From: Microtetraspora fusca | GTDB taxonomy: Bacteria > Actinomycetota > Actinomycetes > Streptosporangiales > Streptosporangiaceae | Reading direction: 5' to 3' | Length of the DNA stretch: 64,000 nucleotides | Assembly (NCBI RefSeq): GCF_001570365.1 | Contig: NZ_BBYK01000038.1 | Coordinates: 356,787 to 420,786 of the forward strand | In this document: positions 25,904-35,600 of the stretch, piece by piece | Numbering within the stretch: the stretch's first letter is position 1 | Layout: each line of letters begins with the position of its first letter | Translations under genes and position numbers: made by a program | The notes under the pieces: model-generated | Database searches by the model: none | What the model saw: only the letters and a program-made list of their open reading frames with translations | What the model was told of the DNA's origin: nothing

Positions 25904-27457
25904 ATGCAGGTCGGAACGTTGTATCAACGGCTGCGCAAGCACCTGGTGGCCGGGGGGACCACACCGGGAACGGCGCTGGTCAGGCAGGACGCGGGCCCGT
26001 TACAGGCCCAGCGCGAGACCTTCGGGCTGGTGTGCTCCGCGCTCGCGGGCGCCGGAGTGCCCTACTTCTGCGTGCGCCCGCCACACGGCAGGCCGCCGGC
26101 CGTGGCCGTTCCGGCCACCCACCAGTCGGAGGCGCTGTCGGCCCTGGCCCGCTGCGAGCAGCCGCTGCTCGCCGGGCGGCAGCCGTACGGCAGGCGGGGC
26201 GAGCGGTCGGCGGAGGTGGGCGAGATGCGCCCGCTGCGCCGCGCCGGCGACCTGGAGGGCGCCCGCGTGCTGCGGCTCGCGCTCCACTTCACCAGCCCGT
26301 CGCGCACCCTCACCCTCGGCTCGGAGTACGGCTGCGACCTGGAGTTCTGGGCGCCCGAGGGGGACACGCTGGTGGCGCCGCGCCCCAACCGCTCGTGCGA
26401 CATCGTGCCGCTGCACGGGCGCACCGTCCAGGGCGGCGAGGAGCTGTTCAACAACCTCGTCTCGCCGTCGCGGAGCATCGGGACCTATCCGACGCGGCCG
26501 GAGTTCACCCGCCGCCTGATCGACGACATCGACTTCCCGATCGACGCGGTCTACACCTGGGTGGACGGCTCCGACCCGGCCTGGCGGGCCCGCAGGGACC
26601 TCGCGCTGACCGGCGGGCTCAGCGAGCAGGCCACCACGGACGCCCGCTTCACCAGCCGGGACGAGCTGCGCTACTCGCTGCGCTCGCTGCTGACGTACGC
26701 CCCGTGGGTGAACCGGGTGTGGGTGGTGACCGACGGGCAGCGGCCCTCCTGGCTGGACACCTCCAACCCGCTCATCTCGGTGGTGGACCACAAGGAGATC
26801 TTCACGGACCCGTCCGTGCTGCCGGTCTTCAACTCGCACGCGATCGAGACGCAGCTCCACCACATCGACGGGCTCTCCGAGCATTTCCTCTACCTGAACG
26901 ACGACTTCTTCCTCGGGCGGCCGCTGCCGGCGCACACCTTCTTCGAGGGGAACGGCATGCCGCACTTCTTCCCGAGCGTGGTGCATGTGCCGTTCGGCTC
27001 GCCGGCGGACGAGGAGTCGCCGGTCCACGCGGCCGGGATGAACAACCGGCGGATCCTGGAGACGCTGTCCGGCCGGACGCTCACCCAGAAGATGAAGCAC
27101 GTGCCCTACGCCCTGCGCCGCTCCCTGATGTACGAGATCGAGGAGCGGCTCGCCGACGACTTCGCGGCGACGGCGCGCGGGGCCTTCCGCAAGTCCAGCG
27201 ACATCTCGGTCGTTTCGTCGCTCGCCCACTACTACGGCTACCTGACCGGCCGCGCGACGCCCGGTCTGATCGAGTACACGTACGTCGACCTGGCGCTGGA
27301 GGAGACCCCGGCCAAGCTGCGCCGGATGCTCGCCAAGCGCAAGCACGACGCCTTCTGCCTCAACGACACCGCGCCGACGACGGAGGAGCAGGACGCGCTG
27401 CTGATGCGCTTCCTGGAGGCGTACTACCCGACGCCGAACCCGTTCGAGCTCTCCTGA
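25904..27457 (+). CDS. Stealth-family sugar-phosphate transferase
   Basis: Stealth-family protein (517 aa). Members transfer a hexose-1-phosphate from a nucleotide sugar to make phosphodiester-linked capsule or wall polymers. Conserved regions are in order: PIDAVYTWVDGSDPAW near residue 218 (CR1), FTSRDELRYSLRSLLTYAPW with VNRVWVVTDGQ and HKEIF, HHIDGLSEHFLYLNDDFFLG (CR2/3), MKHVPYALRRSLMYEIE, and a C-terminal FCLNDTAP (CR4). The N-terminal 190 residues are a variable extension. The start is the ATG after GGGGGGAG; there are in-frame codons upstream but no RBS. It is divergent from the CDP-alcohol transferase operon. Confidence 0.92.
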   Translation: MQVGTLYQRLRKHLVAGGTTPGTALVRQDAGPLQAQRETFGLVCSALAGAGVPYFCVRPPHGRPPAVAVPATHQSEALSALARCEQPLLAGRQPYGRRGERSAEVGEMRPLRRAGDLEGARVLRLALHFTSPSRTLTLGSEYGCDLEFWAPEGDTLVAPRPNRSCDIVPLHGRTVQGGEELFNNLVSPSRSIGTYPTRPEFTRRLIDDIDFPIDAVYTWVDGSDPAWRARRDLALTGGLSEQATTDARFTSRDELRYSLRSLLTYAPWVNRVWVVTDGQRPSWLDTSNPLISVVDHKEIFTDPSVLPVFNSHAIETQLHHIDGLSEHFLYLNDDFFLGRPLPAHTFFEGNGMPHFFPSVVHVPFGSPADEESPVHAAGMNNRRILETLSGRTLTQKMKHVPYALRRSLMYEIEERLADDFAATARGAFRKSSDISVVSSLAHYYGYLTGRATPGLIEYTYVDLALEETPAKLRRMLAKRKHDAFCLNDTAPTTEEQDALLMRFLEAYYPTPNPFELS

Positions 27458-27481
27458 CCCCCGCGCCCGCGCGACGTGCGG

Positions 27482-28969
27482 TCAGGCGGCGTCGTCGCGG
27501 AAGCGGGCCACGGCCATCCCACCGGAGACCCAGTGCCCGGTGCACGTGAAGGGCTCGGGGAGCAGGTCGTCCCCCCATCCGGTGGCCCGCATCTTCCTGG
27601 CGTAGCCGACCACCCAGAGCGTCCGCACGCCGTCCAGCCGGGCCGCGGCGAGCCGGCGGCCCACGTCCAGCCCGGAGAAGCTGCCATCCCTTGCGGGTGA
27701 TCTGCGGAGCAGCACGTCGTCGAGGCGGTCGAAGACGCCCGGGTAGACGGCGGTGTACTTGCGCACCAGCCCCGGGGCGAAGGCGACCGCGTCACCCGGC
27801 CGCGCCGCCCTCTCCAGCACCGCCATGAGCGGCTCGGGGTTGTCCTGCCGACCGTCGGGCCCTCGGGTCGCGAGGTGGCCGGGCACCGCCAGGCCGATCC
27901 CCACCGCGAGGAGCGGGACCGCGAGGGCGCGCGGCAGCGCGGCGATCCCGGCCCCGGCCAGCAGAGCGGCGGCGGGCACGCAGCACAGCACGTAGCGGAA
28001 GACGAAGTACGGGTGGACCGCCCACGAGACCGCCAGCAACGTGAGCGGTGAGAGCAGCAGCCAGGGCAGCGCCACCCGCGCCACGGCTCCGCACCGGGCC
28101 GCGCCGTACAGCGCGAGCAGGAGGACCAGCGGCGCGAGGCCCGGCCACGCCGAGCCGGTCATCCCCAGGTCGCCGAAGAGCCGGATCGCGAGCAGGCGCA
28201 CGTCCTCGGGACCGGGCGAGCGGATCCAGCCGACCTGCGCGCTCTGTCCGGACGCGAACCAGGCCAGCGGCAGCACCGCCGCCAGCGCCGCACCCGCCGC
28301 CGCGCACCAGGGTGCGAGGGTCCTCCGCGGCCCGTACGCGGCCCGGCCCCACCGTGCTTCCGTGAGGACGTACACCCCGTGGCCGCCGACGACCAGGAAG
28401 GCGAACAGGTTCAGGTAGGCCAGCCCGGCCAGGGCGGCGCCGTACAGGAGGAAGCGCCGCCGGGCGGGGGCGCGAACGGCGCGCACCAGCAGCAGGGTCA
28501 CCCCGACCGTCGCGGCCATGGTGAGCGCGTACGGCCGGGCCTCCTGGACGTAGCGGGAGAGGATCGGCGTCACCGCGAGGAGCAGCCCGCCGTACAGACC
28601 GGCTCGGGGGTGGCCGAGCTCGCGCCCCAGGACGGCGAGGCCGCTCGCGGCCAGCGCCCCGGCGAGCACCGAGGGCAGCCGCAGCGCCACGTCGCCGGTG
28701 CCGAACAGGGCGGTCACAACGTGCATGAACGCGTAGTAGACGCCGTGGACGGCGTCCACCTGGCGCAGCAGGTCCAGCATCTCGGCGGGCGTGCGGGTGA
28801 CCGCGCTGACCGTGGCCGCCTCGTCCCGCCAGACGGGCGGCCGGTCCAGCCCCCACAGCCCGGCGGTCAGTGCGGCCAGCGCGGGCAGTCCGGGCAGCAG
28901 CAGGCCGGCGCGGCGTGCTCGGGACGGCGCGAAGGGGCGCGTGAGCGCGCGGGTGGGGAACAGGCTCAT
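27482..28969 (-). CDS. GT39-like polytopic membrane glycosyltransferase
   Basis: Integral membrane protein of 495 aa with around ten hydrophobic helices and the lumenal/extracellular acidic motif of GT-C enzymes (DRPPVWRDEAATVSAV) after the first helix; LSRYVQEARPYAL also matches ArnT/PMT-type transferases. Such enzymes use polyprenyl-phosphate sugars outside the membrane. The C-terminal 110 residues are soluble. It is the last gene of the six-gene minus-strand operon; its start overlaps the preceding stop by ATGA. The acceptor is probably the polymer made by the upstream genes (inference). Confidence 0.85.
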   Translation of the reverse strand: MSLFPTRALTRPFAPSRARRAGLLLPGLPALAALTAGLWGLDRPPVWRDEAATVSAVTRTPAEMLDLLRQVDAVHGVYYAFMHVVTALFGTGDVALRLPSVLAGALAASGLAVLGRELGHPRAGLYGGLLLAVTPILSRYVQEARPYALTMAATVGVTLLLVRAVRAPARRRFLLYGAALAGLAYLNLFAFLVVGGHGVYVLTEARWGRAAYGPRRTLAPWCAAAGAALAAVLPLAWFASGQSAQVGWIRSPGPEDVRLLAIRLFGDLGMTGSAWPGLAPLVLLLALYGAARCGAVARVALPWLLLSPLTLLAVSWAVHPYFVFRYVLCCVPAAALLAGAGIAALPRALAVPLLAVGIGLAVPGHLATRGPDGRQDNPEPLMAVLERAARPGDAVAFAPGLVRKYTAVYPGVFDRLDDVLLRRSPARDGSFSGLDVGRRLAAARLDGVRTLWVVGYARKMRATGWGDDLLPEPFTCTGHWVSGGMAVARFRDDAA

Positions 28970-31900
28970 CTGGGCTCCAACAGCATCCGGTCCACGACGC
29001 GCTGGGACGCCTGGCCGTCGTCGTAGGGACAGAACCGCACCGCGAAGTCCCGGTATCCCGCGGGGGCACGGCCGTGGCGGTCCCCGTAGAGGTCCCGGTC
29101 CCCGTACTGGTTCCCGCAGAGGTTCTGGTCCGTATAGGGGTTCTCGCGCCCGTACGGGCTCTCGTTTCCCGGGGGGTTCTCGCCCCGATACACGTTCTCG
29201 CCCCGGTGTGGGTTCTCGCCCCGATACACGTTCTCGCCCCGGTGCGGGTTCTCGTCTTGGTGCCGGTTCTCGTCCCCGTACGGCGGGGGCAGCCAGGGCT
29301 CCTCCCGGCGACGGTGCCTCCCGCCGTCCGGAGACTCCACGGGATCCACCCGGTGCCTGCCGTGGCCGCCTCCGGGGATCCCGTGGGCCGAAGGCTGCGC
29401 GCCGCGGCCTCCTCCGGCCTCCCCGTGGACCGAAGGCCGCGTGCCGTGGGCGCCCGGCTCCCCGTGGGCCGGCCGCGTGCCGTGGGCTCCGAGCTGGGCG
29501 CGGTCTCCGCCCGCTTGCGGAGCGTCGGCTCCCAGCGCCGCGCGGACCGCGTCGACCACCCCGTCCCAGCTGCGGACGATCGGGCCGGGGGCCTCCTTCT
29601 CGAAGTCGAAGTAGAAGCCCCGGACCTGGTCGCGGTACCGCTCCAGGTCGTAGCCGAAGAAGACCATGGGCCGCCCGGTGCAGGCGAAGTCGAACATCGC
29701 CGACGAGTAGTCGGTGACGAGCACGTCCGTGACGGCCAGCAGGTCCGCCATGTCGGGAAATCTGGAGACATCGAAGGCGCGCCCGCCCAGCGCCGCCGAG
29801 CCGGCCTCCACGATCCCGCGCCCTCGGGCCGTGCCCCCGACGACCCCGACGTCCGAGGCACCCCCGGCGTACGAGAGCGGCGGGGGCGTCGCCACCCGAC
29901 CGGCCATCAGGTAGTGGGCCCGGACCAGCAGGACCGTGTCCTCCCCCAGGGCCCGGGCGACCCGTTCCGCGTCCAGCGCGAGTCCGATCCGGCCCCGGCG
30001 CGCGTGCTCGTCGTCGCGCCAGGTCGGCGCGTAGAGGACGATGCGCGTGCCGTCGGGAACGCCGAGCGCCCGGCGCACCCGCTCGGCGTGGCCGGGGCGC
30101 AGCAGCACATCGTTGCGTGGGTAGCCCGACTCCAGCACCTCGCCGTCGTACCCGAACGCGCCGCGCAGGATCGGCGTGGAGAACGGGTTCGGCGACAGCA
30201 GCAGGTCCCACATCGCGGCGTAGCGGTCGAGCGCCTCGTAGATGTCCCGGCTGGCCAGCGGCTTTCCTTTGACGTCGTGGCCCAGGCGCTTGAGCGGGGT
30301 GCCGTGCCAGGTCTGCACGAACGTCTGGTCCGGCCGCTTCTCGTACCAGGACGGCTGGGTGCGCCGGTTGGCGACGACGAACCGGGCGGTGCCGAGCGCC
30401 TCCTCGTGCTCGCGGGAGCCGTACAGCACCGTGCGGACGCCGTCGGGGACGGTGAACTGGCCGTCCCTGGTGGCCCAGACGAGGTCCAGGTCGAGGTCGC
30501 GCCGCAGCAGTTCCTCGCACACGGCGCGGGGGTTGCAGGAGTACTGGCCGCCGCCGTAGCTGTCGAACAGCACCGCCTCCCTTATCCGCGAGCGGTGGTG
30601 GCGTCGCGCGCCGCGCAGCCTGCACAGGGCGTACCTGCCGCGCTCGTCCGGGCGTAGCGCGGGCCGGACCAGCAGCCGCAGCTCCCCGCCCGGTCCGGGC
30701 AGGACGGAGATCCGGTGCACGGCGGTCGTGTGCGGTTCCGGCGGTGCGGCGACCAACTCGGCGGCGAGCGTGAGCGGCCGGTCGCCGAGGAGGACGCGCC
30801 ACCGCCCGCTGCGCGGCGGAAGCCCGTCCGCCGTGACGCCGACGGTCGCGCTGAACCGCGAGCCGGACCATTCGACCGGCCACTCGTGCCGCTCGTCCGA
30901 GTCAGCCGAGTCGCCGGAGTCGCCGAGCCGGAGCACCACCCGGTCCGTACGGCTTCCGCCCTCCCCGCTCAGGACCAGCTCGTGCGCCTCGGTCCAGCGG
31001 ACGCCGGTGATCAGGGGGGCGGCGCTCTCCCCATCGGCGGGCGCGGAGGCTTCGGCCCCATCGCGCCCGGTGACCTGCCTTTCCGGCATGTCGGCCGTGA
31101 GGACGAGCCCCTCCTGCGGGGTGAGCGACACGTGGAGGTCGCCGATCCGGAAGGAGCGCTCCCCCGCGTCCCGGTGGCCGCGGGCGCGCTCCGCGCGCTC
31201 GACGCCGCGCGTGGACACCCGGGCGCGCAGCGTCCACGTCCCCTCCGGCACCTGGGCCGGATCGACGTCGGCCACGAACCCGGACCTGTCGTGGGAGACC
31301 GCGGACTGGCGGGAGTCCGCGGTCACGTCGGGCCGCTCCGCGCCGCGCGCCTTGAGTGGGATCCGCCAGTCGCCCGATTCGAGCCAGACCTCGATGTCGC
31401 AGAGCTTGCTGTCCACCAGGCGCAGGTAGGCGTGCCCGGTGACGCGCAGCCGATCCCCGGCCGGCCGTACGTCGTCGACCACGGCGTGGGCGCGCAGCTC
31501 CGGCCCGGCCTCGTAGGTCTCGTCCGGCACCCGGGGGTCACCCAGGAGGGGGTAGTCGAAATACCAGGTCGAGCCGCGCCGGACCAGGCCGTGGTCGTCG
31601 ATCTCGGTGCGGGCGAACCGTTGGACGGCGGCCAACTCCTTGACCATGCCGGTCCGTACGAGATGGATCTGGAGCCGCTGGATCGCGGGCAGCCCGGCGG
31701 CCGCGGCCGGGTGGAACGCGTCGAGGGACGCGCGGGCGCTGTCGAACAGCCTCCGCGCGATCCCGGCCCGCGCCGTGGCCAGCATCTCGACGAGGAGGGG
31801 GCACTCGGTCTCGGCGATGTGCTGGTCGTGCCGGCGCCGCAGCTTGCGCGCGTGCTCGGCCAGGAAGGCCGAGACGGTCGCGGCCGAGGCGAGCGACCGG

Positions 31901-32619
31901 GCGACGCGCTCGGGGTCGCCCCGGCGGTCCCGGGCCGAACCGGGGCGGGCGCGCCAGAGGTAGACGGGGTCGGCGAGCACGTCGGTCGCGGAGGACAGGA
32001 CGTGCGCCGGGATCGCGACCGGCGCGTCCTCGTACGGCCCCTCGGGGAAGGTGAAGCCGTGCGCGTCCCAGAAGGAGCGGCGGAACACCTTGTTGACGAC
32101 GTGCCGGTCCTGGATCAGCTCGCGGTGCGCGCGGACGTGCGTGCGCGACACGGTCGCGCCGAATCCGGGGACCACGGAGCGGGCCTTGACCGTGCCGTCG
32201 CGGCGGATCCGGGTCACCGCGCCGCAGGCGAGATCGGACCCGGTCGCATCGAGCGTCTCGACCATGAGGCGGTAGGCGTCCGGGGGGACCATGTCGTCGC
32301 CGTCGGCGAACGCGAGGTAGTCGCCGGAGGCACGGGCGATCCCCGCCTCCCGCGCCGGGCCCGGACCCCGGTTCGGCCCGCGGACGACCGTGAACCTGGG
32401 GTCGGCGGCGGCGAACGCCGCGGCGATGGCCGGCCCGCCGTCGGTGGAGCCGTCGTCCACGAGGATGTACTCGACGTCCGTGAGCGTCTGCGCGCGCAGC
32501 GAGGCGAGGCACTCCGTGAAGTGCTCCTCCACGTCGTGGAACGGGACGATCACCGAGAGTCTGGGAGCCGTACGCACGCGGCCAGGATGCCCGGCGATCA
32601 ACGACGGAGCCGCGTGCAC
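28966..32619 (-). CDS. GT2 - CDP-glycerol glycerophosphotransferase fusion (TagF-like) 2
   Basis: Wall-polymer enzyme of 1217 aa. The N-terminal GT2 domain has LSVIVPFHDVEEHFTECLAS, VDDGSTDGG and YLAFADGDDMV. A long beta-rich middle is followed by the TagF domain with FVQTWHGTPLKRLGHDVKGK, WDLLLSPNPFSTPIL, LVRAHYLMAG and VTDYSSAMFDFACTGRPMVF; both catalytic His motifs are intact. Between the domain and the conserved C-terminal end (FAVRFCPYDDGQASQRVVDR) lies an insert of about 140 low-complexity residues (HGTRP/HGEPG-type, then ENVYRG/ENPHRG repeats) absent from the paralogues. It starts with GTG; a GTG at 32577 is an alternative. It lies 57 bp downstream of fusion 3. Confidence 0.9.
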   Translation of the reverse strand: MHAAPSLIAGHPGRVRTAPRLSVIVPFHDVEEHFTECLASLRAQTLTDVEYILVDDGSTDGGPAIAAAFAAADPRFTVVRGPNRGPGPAREAGIARASGDYLAFADGDDMVPPDAYRLMVETLDATGSDLACGAVTRIRRDGTVKARSVVPGFGATVSRTHVRAHRELIQDRHVVNKVFRRSFWDAHGFTFPEGPYEDAPVAIPAHVLSSATDVLADPVYLWRARPGSARDRRGDPERVARSLASAATVSAFLAEHARKLRRRHDQHIAETECPLLVEMLATARAGIARRLFDSARASLDAFHPAAAAGLPAIQRLQIHLVRTGMVKELAAVQRFARTEIDDHGLVRRGSTWYFDYPLLGDPRVPDETYEAGPELRAHAVVDDVRPAGDRLRVTGHAYLRLVDSKLCDIEVWLESGDWRIPLKARGAERPDVTADSRQSAVSHDRSGFVADVDPAQVPEGTWTLRARVSTRGVERAERARGHRDAGERSFRIGDLHVSLTPQEGLVLTADMPERQVTGRDGAEASAPADGESAAPLITGVRWTEAHELVLSGEGGSRTDRVVLRLGDSGDSADSDERHEWPVEWSGSRFSATVGVTADGLPPRSGRWRVLLGDRPLTLAAELVAAPPEPHTTAVHRISVLPGPGGELRLLVRPALRPDERGRYALCRLRGARRHHRSRIREAVLFDSYGGGQYSCNPRAVCEELLRRDLDLDLVWATRDGQFTVPDGVRTVLYGSREHEEALGTARFVVANRRTQPSWYEKRPDQTFVQTWHGTPLKRLGHDVKGKPLASRDIYEALDRYAAMWDLLLSPNPFSTPILRGAFGYDGEVLESGYPRNDVLLRPGHAERVRRALGVPDGTRIVLYAPTWRDDEHARRGRIGLALDAERVARALGEDTVLLVRAHYLMAGRVATPPPLSYAGGASDVGVVGGTARGRGIVEAGSAALGGRAFDVSRFPDMADLLAVTDVLVTDYSSAMFDFACTGRPMVFFGYDLERYRDQVRGFYFDFEKEAPGPIVRSWDGVVDAVRAALGADAPQAGGDRAQLGAHGTRPAHGEPGAHGTRPSVHGEAGGGRGAQPSAHGIPGGGHGRHRVDPVESPDGGRHRRREEPWLPPPYGDENRHQDENPHRGENVYRGENPHRGENVYRGENPPGNESPYGRENPYTDQNLCGNQYGDRDLYGDRHGRAPAGYRDFAVRFCPYDDGQASQRVVDRMLLEPR
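29123..29284. repeat. nine tandem 18-bp repeats inside TagF-like gene 2
   Basis: Units of 18 bp start at 29123 and every 18 bp to 29267. The best-conserved four (29177-29248) alternate TTCTCGCCCCGATACACG and TTCTCGCCCCGGTGyGGG. They encode six-residue units (ENVYRG, ENPHRG) on the minus strand. The outer units are diverged. Unit change keeps the frame. Confidence 0.9.
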
Positions 32620-32676
32620 ATCGGTCGCATTACCGTCGCTTGGCCCATCCTTGACCGTGTCACGTCGCGCGTCGCA

Positions 32677-35600
32677 CTACGCGGGCTCGGGCGCCCCGTC
32701 CACGACCCCGCCGAAGACCCGGTCGACCACCCGGCGGGCGGCCCGGCCGTCGTCGAGCGGACAGAACTTCAGCACGAAGTCGTGGTACAGCCCGGCGTAC
32801 TTGGCCGCCACCTCGGCCACGTCGGCGACCGCCGCAACGACCTCGTCCGTGGTGGTGAGCAGCGGTCCCGGCGCCTCGGCCTCGAAGTCGAACGGGAAGC
32901 GGCCCGCCCACTCGTCCACGTCGTACGCGAAGAACAGCATGGGCCGGCCGGTGAGCGCGAAGTCGAACATCGCCGACGAGTAGTCGGTGACCAGGACGTC
33001 CACGAGCGGGTAGAGCTCGCGGACGTCGGGGTGGGCGGACACGTCGTGGACGAAATCGCCGAAGCCGGTCGCCGGGGCCTGCGCGGCCGTGGAGGGATGC
33101 CTGCGCACGAGCACGATGTGGTCGTCGCCGAGGGCCGCCCGCATCCGGTCGAGGTCGAGCCGCGACTTCTCGCGGGCGGGACGCCGGGCCGGGGCGTACA
33201 GGACCACCTTCCTGCCCTCGGGCAGGCCGAGGCGGCGGCCGGTCTCGGCGGCGACGGCGTCCCGGCCCGGAACGCTGAGGAAGTCGTTGCGCGGCAGCCC
33301 GGTCTCCAGGATCTCGCCCGGGAAGCCGAGCGCGTCCCGCAGCAGCGGCGTGCAGCGCGGCCCGGGTGAGAGCAGGTGGGTCCACCGGCCCACGTCGCGC
33401 TCCGCCCGGGTCGGAACGCAGCAGTTCCGGGTCTGCAGCACGATCTGCCCCGGGCGCGGCTCGAACCACGGGGGCAGGTGGTCGTCGACGACGATGTACC
33501 GGCAGCGCGCCAGGGCCTCGTAGTACTCGCGACCGGCGGTGCGGACCGGCTCGACCCCGGATGGCAGCGCGACCTGCCCGTCACGGACGTTCCACAGGAA
33601 CGCGAGGTCGGCGCCCCGGTCGCGGAGCTCCTCGTACACGGCGCGTGGACTGCCGGAGAAGCGGCGGCCCGCGTGGCTGCTGAAGAACACCTCGGTGCGG
33701 AGCGGGCGCTCCCGCATCGCCGGGTACGCCTCCAGGCGCAGAACCTGCTGCGCCTTCTTGCCGCGCTCGCTCGTCGCCAGGTCGCTCCCCACGGACAGCA
33801 CGGCCCGTCCGGCGTCGTCGGCGGCCAGCTCGAACCTCCGCCGCGCCGTCTCCAGCACGAGCGGGAAGTCCGACTCGAACTCCAGCGGCAGGTCGCGCCC
33901 TCCGGCTCGTACGGCGAGGCCGTACCGGCCCTTGGGCAGGGGCAGCGGCCCGGCCGGGGTGTCCAGTGCCTCGGGCGCGAGCAGGCCGCCGAAACGGGCG
34001 CCGGCACCGTCCATCGGGACGAGCCGCTCGACGGAGCGGTCCGGCGCGGCGACCACGAGGGCGCGCGGCCCCTCCTCCGGCTCGGCGAACGCGCCCTCGA
34101 CCAGCAGCTCGCCCCCGGCCAGCCATTCGACGTACTCGGCGTACGCGGCGGCGACCTGGTCCCTGAGCACGAGCTCCCCGGAGGGGTCGCGCAGCACGAC
34201 GATCTCCCGGCCACCGCGGCCGACCCGGCGCGGGGCGAACTCCTCGGCCGCGGTCACGGCCGTCACCGCGCCGCCCGCGCGGTCCACGGTGGCCCGCCAC
34301 CGTACGGGCAGGTCGAGCAGCCCGGCCTCGACGCCGCCGAGGCCGAACCTGCGCGCCGGGAGGAGCGCGGCCAGGTCCACCTCGACCTCGAACGTCCGGC
34401 CGTCGGTGCTGACGGGAGCGGCCAGCGGCACGCCACCCGGCTCGCGGGTGAGGCGCAGCACCGGCTGCGGCCCCAGCTCGCCCATCACCTCTCCCCGGAG
34501 GAGCAGCCGCCCGTCCCGTACGGCGTGGCCGGTGACCCGCGCCGCCTCGCGCTCGACCCGCAGGACGAGCGCGCCCGCCTCGGTCAGCGCGGGCGTGACG
34601 TAGTGCCCCGGCAGCGCGGGCTCCAGGCTCCGGGCCCCCGCGTGGTCGCCGAAGGAGGCGCCCGGGTCGGCGAGCGGCCCGCGCCGCATGAGCCCGCGGT
34701 GGATCACGTGCAGCTCGACCCGCCACCGCGCGCCGCCCTCGCTCGCGTCGGCGAGGCGGCGGGGATCGACGGCGAGCCGGAACCCGCCCCAGTCGCGGCG
34801 GCCGCGAGGTCTGCCCCGGCGGGTGGAGATCGCGGTACGGGTGACGGCGGCGGGGACGCGGACCCGGCGGCCGCTCCCCTCCTGCACGAGGGTCGCGAAG
34901 ACCTGCTGGTGGAAGCGCCGGGTGGGCCGCAGGTGCCGGATCGTCACCCGTCCCTCGACGACCAGCCTCCCCTCCTCCCACCGCACCTGGTCGAGGCGGG
35001 TCACCGGCGACAGCTCACCGCGCAGCCGCGAGACCTCGGCGGGGACGTCCCGCCGGTTCAGGAGCGGCGTGTCGAGGTAGTGGCCGCGCAGCCGCCGTAC
35101 GACCTGCTCGCCGGGGCGCACCCGGCTCTCCCACTCCATGACCGCGAGCAGGTCGGCGAGCCGCCGCTCGCCGACCAGATGCCACTTGAGCCGCCGCGCG
35201 GCGGGCAGCGCGGCGAGGACGGACGGCGCGACATCCGCGAGGTACGCGCCGGCGAGGTCGAGGAACCGGGTCTGGAAGGCGTCCGAGGCGCCGTCCACGA
35301 CGTCGAGGAAGTTCACCATGTCGTGGTCGAGCACGACATGGTCCCAGGCCGGGATGTGCTTCTCCAGGTCGTGCTCGACCAGGAAGCGCCGCACCGAGGC
35401 CACCGCCGCGAAGCGGTCCTCAAGTCCCCTGACGTGGCTCTTGTCCTGGCTGATCGACGGCCGGGCGCCGTCGCGCTCGCGCCACAGGTAGACGGGCGCG
35501 GGCAGCACGTCCACCGAGCGCGCCAGGAAGTGACCGGTCAGCGCCACCGCGATGTCCTCGTACAGCACGCCCTTGGGGAAGCCGAGGCCGTGCGCGTCCC

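Noticed and set aside
29123-29284. CRISPR-like array
   Set aside because: The 18-bp units follow each other without spacers and are in frame inside a gene; no cas genes are present.
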